Assembly: GCA_937902865.1 (NCBI GenBank)
Contig: CALFNJ010000676.1
Span: 1 to 19,882, forward strand
Length of the DNA: 19,882 bases
Origin: an uncultured Opitutaceae bacterium
GTDB taxonomy: Bacteria; Verrucomicrobiota; Verrucomicrobiia; Opitutales; Opitutaceae
Direction of reading: 5' to 3'
Part shown: piece by piece, positions 13,944 to 19,882 of the stretch
How positions within the stretch are numbered: the first letter of the stretch is position 1
Layout: the number at the start of each line of letters is the position of its first letter
Notes under the pieces: generated by a model
What the model was told of the DNA's origin: nothing
Database searches by the model: none
The model's input: the letters and a program-made list of their open reading frames with translations, nothing else
Made by a program: the position numbers and the translations under genes

Positions 13944-14369
13944 GCTCAGGCCCGCGCGCGGCGGCGGCACCGGGGGCTCGATCCGAATCGAAGCAAGTTT
14001 CTGTCCGGGTTTTTCACCCTGACGCCAGCTCTGCGCTGTCGGAGGAAAAATCCGCAGCGAGAACGCGGGATGAAAATCGATCTTCTTCAGCACCGTCTCG
14101 ACCACGATGGGCGCGGCCGCTGGTCGAGGAGCGGCGGGCGTGGTGGCGAGCTGAGGCGTTTCGCTTTTCTGGCCGGAGAGCAATGCGGCGACTTCCGCCT
14201 TGAGTCGCTCCTGGTGCGAAAAAGAGCGGGCGTCTTTTGTCCAAGTCACAAAACGGAGCGTCATCTCCTGCGGACTGTTGGCGCACAGCCACGCGACCAT
14301 GAGCATCCAGACCGGCCATCCGGGAAACGCGGACCGCGAGGAAAGGGGGTAGGTGCTCGATGCGGTCAC
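13941..14369 (-). CDS. Small exported or membrane-anchored protein upstream of TonB receptor 2
   Basis: About 142 residues from GTG at 14369. Internal ATGs at 14306 and 14300 would leave almost no N-terminal region before the hydrophobic stretch, so the GTG start is preferred but unsure. A hydrophobic segment (WPVWMLMVAWLCANS, about 18-32) acts as signal peptide or anchor. A charged region follows (RFVTWTKDARSFSHQERLKAEVAALLSG), then an Ala/Pro linker, then VLKKIDFHPAFSLRIFPP and a Pro-rich tail ending PPVPPPRAGLS. The family is not recognised. The tail, the size, the export signal and the position directly before a TonB receptor match the 10833-11225 protein. Unlike that one it has no CxxC. 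Confidence 0.6.
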   Translation of the reverse strand: MTASSTYPLSSRSAFPGWPVWMLMVAWLCANSPQEMTLRFVTWTKDARSFSHQERLKAEVAALLSGQKSETPQLATTPAAPRPAAAPIVVETVLKKIDFHPAFSLRIFPPTAQSWRQGEKPGQKLASIRIEPPVPPPRAGLS

Positions 14370-14462
14370 GGGTCAGCAGGCTCGACGTTTGGTGGCGGGG
14401 ATGGTTGCGGGGGGAAACCAGTCGGAAGGCGGGTCGGAAGGTCTCGCGCAGAGGTCGGATAA

Positions 14463-14554
14463 GGTGGAACGCGTTGTCCCTAACGCGTTGTTCGGTCTGC
14501 TGGCGATTTCTCGTGGACGGAGCCAACAACGCGTTAGGGACAACGCGTTCCACC
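14463..14554. repeat. Palindromic repeat, GGTGGAACGCGTT family, copy 3
   Basis: GGTGGAACGCGTTGTCCC at the left and GGGACAACGCGTTCCACC at the right form a perfect long inverted repeat. Inner CTAACGCGTTGTT and CAACAACGCGTTAG extend the pairing. It ends 4 nt from the stop codon (TGA at 14561-14559) of the HupE-like gene. Its centre (TCTCGTGGACGGAGCC) resembles that of copy 1. Confidence 0.9.
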
Positions 14555-14558
14555 TCGA

Positions 14559-15119
14559 TCAGCCGAGCACCGTGCGTTCCAGCAGCCAATATAGCCCGAT
14601 GGCGGCGACGATGCCGGAGAGAATCGGCACGCCGAAACGGGTGAACGCAGGCAACCGGCGCAGCTGCCAGAGGAGCGGAAGCGCGATCGCGGCGACGGCG
14701 ATCTGGCCGAGCTCGACGCCGAGGTTGAAGCCGAGCAGCGGAACGGCGACGCCGGAGCCCGAAGCGCCGACGCCGAGATCGCGCAGCACGTTGGCGAAGC
14801 CGAAGCCGTGGATGAGCCCGAAGCCGAAGGCCACGGCGCCGCGCCCCTTCGGCTCCGCGCCGCGACGGACGAGATTCTCCACGCCGACGAACAGGATCGA
14901 GGCAGCGATCAGTGGCTCGACCAGATTTGCCGGCAGGTGGACGGCGCCGAGCGTGACGAGCGCGAGCGTCACCGAATGCGCGACGGTGAAGCACGAGATG
15001 ATGATCACGACCGAGCGAAAGCTCCGGCAGACCACGAGCAGGCCAAAGAGAAACAGCAGGTGATCGTAGCCCGTCCAGATGTGGCGCACGCCGAGCTGCA
15101 GAAAATCCCAGAAGCGCAT
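14559..15119 (-). CDS. HupE/UreJ-family membrane protein (short form)
   Basis: A 186-residue polytopic membrane protein with about six hydrophobic helices. Family signatures are seen in order: GVRHIWTGYDHLLFLFGLL (His 13, GYDH 17-20), FTVAHSVTLALV (44-55), VENLV (80-84), GLIHGFGFA (101-109) and FNLGVELGQ (131-139). HupE/UreJ proteins are linked to Ni/Co or other metal transport. Many HupE_UreJ_2-type proteins are longer with an N-terminal exported domain; this one begins directly at the membrane core. The start ATG at 15119 is family-consistent, with no Shine-Dalgarno. It lies immediately upstream of the small protein / TonB receptor 2 pair. A plausible job is moving the metal delivered by the receptor across the inner membrane; the direction and metal are inferred. 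Confidence 0.82.
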   Translation of the reverse strand: MRFWDFLQLGVRHIWTGYDHLLFLFGLLVVCRSFRSVVIIISCFTVAHSVTLALVTLGAVHLPANLVEPLIAASILFVGVENLVRRGAEPKGRGAVAFGFGLIHGFGFANVLRDLGVGASGSGVAVPLLGFNLGVELGQIAVAAIALPLLWQLRRLPAFTRFGVPILSGIVAAIGLYWLLERTVLG

Positions 15120-15161
15120 CGCAAGGAGCTAATCTGGAACCCCGGAAATCAGAAAGAAACT

Positions 15162-15334
15162 TTCACCACGAAAAACACGAAGCACACGAAAACCGAGCTT
15201 TCGGAAATTTGGCCCACGGAACACACGGACGACACGGAATTCAGACCTTCTGATTTCGGTGTGTTCTGTGTGTTCCGTGGGCACCTCATTCCGCCGGATC
15301 GGATATTTCGTGTGGTTCGTGTATTTCGTGGTGA
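15162..15334. repeat. Nested CACGAAAAACACG / CCCACGGAACACAC element, copy 2 (complete)
   Basis: The outer arms start TTCACCACGAAAAACACGAA (from 15162) and end TTCGTGTATTTCGTGGTGA (to 15334). The inner arms CCCACGGAACACAC (15213-15226) and GTGTGTTCCGTGGG (15268-15281) flank a 41-nt core (15227-15267). It fills the gap between pyruvate kinase and the HupE-like gene and ends 10 nt from the pyruvate kinase stop codon. Confidence 0.9.
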
Positions 15335-15344
15335 CTCTTCCGGG

Positions 15345-16817
15345 TCAGCGCACGGTGCGGAGCTGGACGCTGTCGACGAGGCGGTCCTGGGAGACGATGT
15401 CGGTGGCGACGATCAGCTTGTCGCCGGGGGCGATGACGCCGGCGAGCTTCAGGCGGCCGATGGCATTCTCGATCGTGGTGTCGGGCTCCGGGGAGAACGG
15501 CATGAGAAACGGCTCGACGGCGCGGAGGAGGCGCAGCTGGCGGAAGACCTCGGGGGAGGGCGTGAAGGTGAAGATCGGCGAGTGCATCGGACGCAGCGCG
15601 GCGAGGCCGTGCGCCATGAAGCCGTGGCGGGTGAACGTCAGCAGCTTCGAGTGCGGCAGCTCGTTCGCGAGGACCACGGCGGAGTGCAGCACTTTCATGC
15701 GTTCGTCGGTGAAGACCGCCACCGGGCGGACGTCGGGCTGGTCCTCGCGCTCGATGCGGCGGGAGATCTTGTCGAGCATCTGCACGCACTCGAGCGGGTA
15801 CTTCCCGACGGTGGTCTCGCCGGAAAGCATGACGCAGTCGGAAAGCTCGTAGACGGCATTCGCGACGTCGGTGATCTCCGCGCGCGTCGGCACCGGCTGC
15901 GAGATCATGCTCTCGAGCATGTGCGTGGCGATGATCACGGGCTTCCCTTGGGAGAGGCAGGCGTTGACCGCGCGGCGCTGGATGACGGGCAGGTCCTCGA
16001 ACGGGCATTCGATGCCGAGATCGCCGCGCGCGACCATGAGGGAGTCGCAGGCGGTGACGATCTCGTCGAGATTGTCGATCGCGGACTGGTCCTCGATCTT
16101 GGCGATGATCCGCACCTTGGAATTCCGCGCAGTGAGAAAATCCCGCAACTTGCGCACGTCGGCCGCCTCGCGGACGAATGACAGCGCGAGAAAATCGATG
16201 CCTTCCTCGAGTCCGACCAGCGCGTCGGCCCGGTCCTTCTCGGTGAACGCGGGCAAATTTACCTTCACGCCGGGGAGGTTGATGTGGCGACGGGAAGAGA
16301 GCTGGCCGGGGATGAGCACGCGGCAGCGGATGCGCGTGTCGTTCTTTTCGAGCACCTCGAGGCGGATGAGGCCGTTGTCGACGAGGACGGTATCGCCGAC
16401 CGCGATGTCATTGACGAGATCGCGGTAGTTCACGTTGACCGAGCGGATCTCCTCCACGCCCATGGCGGCGGGGGCGTCAGGCCGCACGGTGAAGTCGAAG
16501 ATCTCGCCTGGCTTGAGCTCGATCGGGGCGGCGACGTCGCCGGTGCGGATCTCCGGACCCTTGATGTCCATCATGATCGCGATGTCGCGTCCGACGCGGG
16601 CGGAGATCTCCCGGATGCGCCGGACGACGGAGCGGACCCAGTCGTGCTTGGCGTGGGCCATGTTGAGCCGGGCGACATCCGCGCCGCCGCGGATCATGTG
16701 CTCGAGCATTTCGTCGCTTTCGGAAGCCGGGCCTAGCGTGAAGATGATCTTGGTACGGCGGAAGGAGTCGGCGGAAGACACGGAGTCAGGTTGAAGCACC
16801 AATTCAGCGCACGCCAC
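15345..16817 (-). CDS. pyk: Pyruvate kinase
   Basis: About 490 residues, the usual pyruvate kinase length; it converts PEP and ADP to pyruvate and ATP in glycolysis. The A domain shows TKIIFTLGPASES (22-34), ARLNMAHA (49-56), MDIKGPEIRTG (83-93), catalytic K240 with Mg ligands E242 (IIAKIED) and D266 (VARGDLGIE), and T298 in ATHMLESM. The B domain (about 94-190) and the C-terminal regulatory domain (about 370-490) are present. The first in-frame ATG (residue 37) is too late because it would remove the first strand, so the start must be a GTG: 16817 (used here), 16799 or 16781. Two positions differ from the usual K+-site sequence (see findings). It is divergent to the sigma-fusion gene; the shared promoter region is mostly occupied by a repeat. 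Confidence 0.93.
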   Translation of the reverse strand: MACAELVLQPDSVSSADSFRRTKIIFTLGPASESDEMLEHMIRGGADVARLNMAHAKHDWVRSVVRRIREISARVGRDIAIMMDIKGPEIRTGDVAAPIELKPGEIFDFTVRPDAPAAMGVEEIRSVNVNYRDLVNDIAVGDTVLVDNGLIRLEVLEKNDTRIRCRVLIPGQLSSRRHINLPGVKVNLPAFTEKDRADALVGLEEGIDFLALSFVREAADVRKLRDFLTARNSKVRIIAKIEDQSAIDNLDEIVTACDSLMVARGDLGIECPFEDLPVIQRRAVNACLSQGKPVIIATHMLESMISQPVPTRAEITDVANAVYELSDCVMLSGETTVGKYPLECVQMLDKISRRIEREDQPDVRPVAVFTDERMKVLHSAVVLANELPHSKLLTFTRHGFMAHGLAALRPMHSPIFTFTPSPEVFRQLRLLRAVEPFLMPFSPEPDTTIENAIGRLKLAGVIAPGDKLIVATDIVSQDRLVDSVQLRTVR

Positions 16818-16859
16818 GACGAAAACGTTACGAATGTGCGAACGCGGATTTCAGAAGGT

Positions 16860-17030
16860 CACCACGAAAAACACGAAGCACACGAAAACCGATCACTCGG
16901 AAATTGGCCCACGGAACACACAGAATACACCGAAACCAGGAGGTCTGAATTCCGTGTCGTCCGTGTGTTCCGTGGGCACCTCATTTCCGACGGATCGGGT
17001 ATTTCGTGTGGTTCGTGTTTTTCGTGGTGA
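16860..17030. repeat. Nested CACGAAAAACACG / CCCACGGAACACAC element, copy 3 (inverted core)
   Basis: The outer arms match copy 2 in the same orientation (CACCACGAAAAACACGAAGC at the left, TTCGTGTTTTTCGTGGTGA at the right). The inner arms are at 16908-16921 and 16963-16976. The 41-nt core 16922-16962 matches the reverse complement of the copy 2 core with three mismatches, so only the core is flipped. It lies in the divergent upstream region of pyruvate kinase and the sigma-fusion gene, leaving about 42 and 72 nt free on either side. Confidence 0.9.
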
Positions 17031-17102
17031 TCTCTTTTGCGGAGGAGGGGACGGGAAATTATGTCCGGTTTTGCCTGGGGTGGCTGGTATAAGCGGAGAC
17101 TG

Positions 17103-19463
17103 ATGAAAGATGACGCTGAACTCCTTCGCTGCTACGCCGAAGATTCCTCGCAGGAGGCGTTCGCGGAATTGGTGCGGCGGCATGTCGATCTGGTCTATGC
17201 CGCGGCCCTCCGCCAGAGCCGGAATGCCCATCGCGCGGAAGACATCACGCAGGCGGTGTTCATCGCCCTGGCGGGCAAGGCCGCCTGGCTGGCCCGGCGG
17301 GACGACCTGGTGGGATGGCTTTATCTCAGCACGCGTTACGCGGCGACGAATGTCATCCGCCGGGAGGCGCGCCGCGAAGCGCGGGAGCGGGTCGCTCAGA
17401 TGATCGAGGGTGCCTCGATGGATCCCGCGGCAATCGCCGACTGGGAGAAACTTGATTCCGTGATCGATGCGGTGCTCTGCGATCTCACGGAGACGGACCG
17501 AGCGGCGGTTCTGCTGCGGTTTTTCAAGAATCGGTCATTCGCGGAGATGGGAGAGGCGCTGCACTTGTCGGAGGAGGCCGCGAGAAAGCGGGTGGATCGC
17601 GCCTTGGAGAAAATGCGGCCGCTGCTCGAGCGTCGCGGAATCACCTCCACGGCCGCGGCCCTGGGTCTCGCGCTGGCCAACCAAGGCGTGATGGCGGCTC
17701 CCGCGGGCCTGGGCGCGACCGTAACGAGCACGGCTCTCGGGACCGCGGCGGGTCTCGGCGCCACCGGCTCGTCGGGATTGGCCTATTTGATTTTTATGAG
17801 CTCGACCAAAACCACCCTCGGCCTGATCGGCCTTGTCGCCCTGTTCGCCACGGGAGCCGCCGTTTATGAAGGCCATGAGGCGAGGCAGGCGAAAACGGCC
17901 CTCGTGAAATTGAGCAAAGAAAGGAACGACCATGAGGCGGACCGACGGGCCGCAGCCGCGACACCGGCCGGCGTGAGTGCGGCATCGACCGCAAGCGTGG
18001 CGGACACTGCCCGCGCCCTGCAGGGAGCGGTCGCGACCAAAAAACTGTCGGAGCGCGCGCGCCTGATCGCCGAGATCGTTGGCCGGATCGAGGTGGGGAA
18101 ATTCGGTGCGCTCTATGAAGCGATGGCGGCGCTCCCGCTCTCCCCGGCGGAAAGACGTTTGCTCGGCAACGCGCTGTTTCAGCGCTGGGCGGAAGTCGAT
18201 CCCCAGGGAGCCACCGATTATTTCTCCCGCTTGGGCACGGCGGAGCAGGTGGCTGCCATCGGGGCGCTGGCCTCGGGGTGGGCGGCCTACGACCCATCGG
18301 CCGCGCTGGCCTGGGCACAGAGCCTGCCGGCGTCGATGAACCGTTACAACGCGATGGGATTGGCGCTGGCCAAGCTTGTGGCGGTGGATCGCGACGCGGC
18401 GCTGGCGGCTTTCGGGAAATTGGATCTGCCGGCGTCGCGTGCTGTCAGCGGGCTGCTGTATGAAGCCTGGATGGAGATCGATGCCGAGGGTGCGGTGAAG
18501 TCGGCCATGAACCTGGTCGAGACCGGCGGGCTGCTGGAATCGAGCCTTTCCTCCCTGGGCCGCACCTGGGCCCGGAATGATCCGGTGGCCGCCCTCCGCT
18601 GGGTGACCGACAACCCCGCCGTGCTGTCCCCGCTTTCCACCCGGCTCGCCATGGCGATCGTGGACACGGCGAGCTCGGTTGATCCGCAAAGGACGATGGA
18701 AGCCATGATGGCGAAGCCGAACACCGATGAGACGGCCAATCTCCTGCGGGTTTCCGCCGCCAGCGCGTGGATGGTCTATGATGCGGACGCCGCCCGGCAA
18801 TGGCTGCGGAACCAATCCGTCGAGGCGCAAAGCCAGATCATTTTCAGCGTCGCCAGTCCGCGGAGCAACCCGTTCAACCCGGAAGCATGGCTGCCGCTCG
18901 TCCAAGCGCTGCCGGCCAGCGACGCGCGCACCACGGCGTTTCAGACCCTGCTGTCAAAGTGGGCCGCGTTCCAGCCGCTGGATTCCCTGCAATATCTGGC
19001 GCAAATCAACGATGCTGCGCTGACCAATCAAATCACCCCGGCCGTGGCGCAGGGCGTGGCCAAGACCGACCCACAGCTCGCGTTCAAACTCGTGATGGAT
19101 TTGCCGGAAAATGCCGCCCGGGAAGAGGCGCTCATAAAAATCACCAACACCTGGGCCGGTCTGAATCCCACCCAGGCGAGCGCGCAGATCGCCGCTTTGC
19201 CGGACAGCGAACGGCGGACGACTCTGCTGCTCCAGACCGTGGCGGTCTGGGCGCAGAGCAATCCCTCCGGGGCATCGACGTGGACCCAGAATTTGCCGGT
19301 GGAGATGACGTCGCGGGACGGTGCACTTTATGCGCTCGCGAGCATCCTCGCCCGGAAGTACCCGGAGCTGGCGCGGCAAAATGCCGAGGCGATCCATTCT
19401 CCGCAGTCGCGCCAGGCGATCCTCAGCCGGATCGCGAACCCTGCTTCGGGCGGAACCAATTGA
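17103..19463 (+). CDS. ECF sigma factor fused to a membrane segment and a long repeat domain
   Basis: 786 residues from ATG 17103, chosen because MKDDAELLRCYAEDSSQEAF fits sigma-70 region 2 starts and AGCGGAG lies 5-11 nt upstream. ATG 17061 is an alternative. Region 2 (about 8-80) includes FAELVRRHVDLVYAAALRQ and AEDITQAVFIALAGKA. Region 4 (about 115-175) includes LTETDRAAVLLRFFKNRSF and LSEEAARKRVDRALEKMR. After an Ala/Gly linker comes one TM helix (about 237-255, LGLIGLVALFATGAAVYEG), a charged stretch, then from about 338 to 758 roughly a dozen ~36-residue helical repeats with consensus W-A-x-x-D/N-P-x-x-A...W/F...LP. Membrane tethering suggests the distal domain controls the sigma part in the way an anti-sigma factor would. 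The cognate promoter and signal are unknown. ECF factors with long C-terminal extensions are known in the Planctomycetes-Verrucomicrobia group. Confidence 0.87.
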   Translation: MKDDAELLRCYAEDSSQEAFAELVRRHVDLVYAAALRQSRNAHRAEDITQAVFIALAGKAAWLARRDDLVGWLYLSTRYAATNVIRREARREARERVAQMIEGASMDPAAIADWEKLDSVIDAVLCDLTETDRAAVLLRFFKNRSFAEMGEALHLSEEAARKRVDRALEKMRPLLERRGITSTAAALGLALANQGVMAAPAGLGATVTSTALGTAAGLGATGSSGLAYLIFMSSTKTTLGLIGLVALFATGAAVYEGHEARQAKTALVKLSKERNDHEADRRAAAATPAGVSAASTASVADTARALQGAVATKKLSERARLIAEIVGRIEVGKFGALYEAMAALPLSPAERRLLGNALFQRWAEVDPQGATDYFSRLGTAEQVAAIGALASGWAAYDPSAALAWAQSLPASMNRYNAMGLALAKLVAVDRDAALAAFGKLDLPASRAVSGLLYEAWMEIDAEGAVKSAMNLVETGGLLESSLSSLGRTWARNDPVAALRWVTDNPAVLSPLSTRLAMAIVDTASSVDPQRTMEAMMAKPNTDETANLLRVSAASAWMVYDADAARQWLRNQSVEAQSQIIFSVASPRSNPFNPEAWLPLVQALPASDARTTAFQTLLSKWAAFQPLDSLQYLAQINDAALTNQITPAVAQGVAKTDPQLAFKLVMDLPENAAREEALIKITNTWAGLNPTQASAQIAALPDSERRTTLLLQTVAVWAQSNPSGASTWTQNLPVEMTSRDGALYALASILARKYPELARQNAEAIHSPQSRQAILSRIANPASGGTN

Positions 19464-19495
19464 TCGAACGTTTCGCCGGCCCGAGCGGGGAGCGC

Positions 19496-19882
19496 TCAGA
19501 CGAAATCGTAGAAGGACGTGCTTTCGCCGGGGGCGACGACGGAGAGGGGGAGGCCGAGAGTGGCGAGGGCGGCCTCGACGGCGGCGGGGCTGTTGCAGTC
19601 GCGGCTGAGGTGGGCGAGGAAGACCCGCTGCCAGCGCGGGTTGGCGACGGAGGCGAGGAGCTCGCGCGCGGCCTCGTTGGAAAGATGGCCGTGCCGGCCG
19701 CTGATGCGCTGCTTCACCGACCACGGGCGCTTCACGTCGGCCTTGAGCATCTCGGGGCAGTGGTTGGCCTCCACGACGAGGACATCGGCCTCGCGGATGC
19801 GCTCCCGGATATGCTGCGGGGCGTGGCCGAGATCCGTGAGCCAGGCGAGGCTGCGGCGCGGGCTGAACATGTCGTCGACCTG
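19496..19882 (-). CDS. MBL-fold metallo-hydrolase (YycJ/WalJ-like), C-terminal part
   Basis: The frame ends with TGA at 19498-19496 and is open to the right edge, so the N-terminal part with the HxHxDH metal motif is outside. The visible ~128 residues include the end of the fold: RRSLAWLTDLGHAPQHIRE, ADVLVVEANHCPEML, W-x-VKQRISGRHGHLSNEAA and VFLAHLSRDCNSP. The EANH-x2-ML, the KQRI-x3-GHLSN block and the late LAHLS-x-xCN block are typical of YycJ/WalJ-type beta-lactamase-fold hydrolases, thought to act on nucleic acids. H in GHLSN and H in AHLS are likely metal ligands. The ATG at 19870 is not the true start because the family sequence continues (VDDMF). It converges on the sigma-fusion gene with 32 nt between them. 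Confidence 0.85.
   Translation of the reverse strand, partial: QVDDMFSPRRSLAWLTDLGHAPQHIRERIREADVLVVEANHCPEMLKADVKRPWSVKQRISGRHGHLSNEAARELLASVANPRWQRVFLAHLSRDCNSPAAVEAALATLGLPLSVVAPGESTSFYDFV

Noticed and set aside
15162..17030. CRISPR array or tandem repeat array
   Set aside because: The repeats are long inverted elements spaced kilobases apart, with no regular short direct repeats and unique spacers.
17535..18905. Minus-strand open frame within the sigma-fusion gene
   Set aside because: Rich in Arg/His/Gly with no motif; the plus-strand protein has clear sigma regions and regular repeats.

Overview
The window reads as chromosomal DNA of a GC-rich Gram-negative bacterium, most likely an Opitutaceae-type Verrucomicrobiota. 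This rests on three things: TonB receptors with a DPFxVSA-like N-terminus, an ECF sigma factor fused to a membrane segment and a long repeat domain, and intergenic gaps filled with nested inverted-repeat elements. The assignment is inference; there is no rRNA or marker gene here.

Layout. 1-560 (+) is the 3' end of a DegQ/HtrA-like PDZ protein, closed by an intrinsic terminator. 561-1024 is repeat-rich and non-coding. 1025-3155 (+) is an OmpR-type response regulator and its histidine kinase, with overlapping reading frames. From 3328 to 16817 every gene is on the minus strand. In transcription order these are pyruvate kinase, a short HupE/UreJ-like membrane protein, a small exported protein, TonB receptor 2, a second small exported protein, TonB receptor 1, a Cys-rich small exported protein, a His-rich/Cys-rich metal-binding exported protein, a TolC-type outer-membrane lipoprotein, a Tat-exported multicopper oxidase, and a histidine phosphatase. 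17103-19463 (+) is the sigma/TM/repeat fusion. 19496-19882 (-) is the C-terminal end of an MBL-fold hydrolase running off the window.

The 4.1-15.1 kb block looks like a metal-handling island, most plausibly for copper. Two TonB receptors and a HupE-like permease could bring a metal or metal complex in. The multicopper oxidase, a His/Cys-rich periplasmic protein, a Cys-rich small protein and an OMF lipoprotein could detoxify or export it. The nearby two-component system resembles CusRS/CopRS types and is a candidate regulator. No CusA/CusB-type pump or P-type ATPase is in the window, so the OMF partner must lie elsewhere.

The most interesting signals are: (i) each TonB receptor is preceded by a small exported protein ending in a Pro-rich PPPRA tail, and the two spacers between them share a two-block motif that can form competing hairpins; (ii) a three-copy nested palindromic repeat has its 41-nt core inverted in one copy while the outer arms keep their orientation; (iii) different palindromic repeat families sit within 0-10 nt after stop codons; (iv) the ECF sigma factor is membrane-tethered with about a dozen W-A-x-x-D/N-P repeats.
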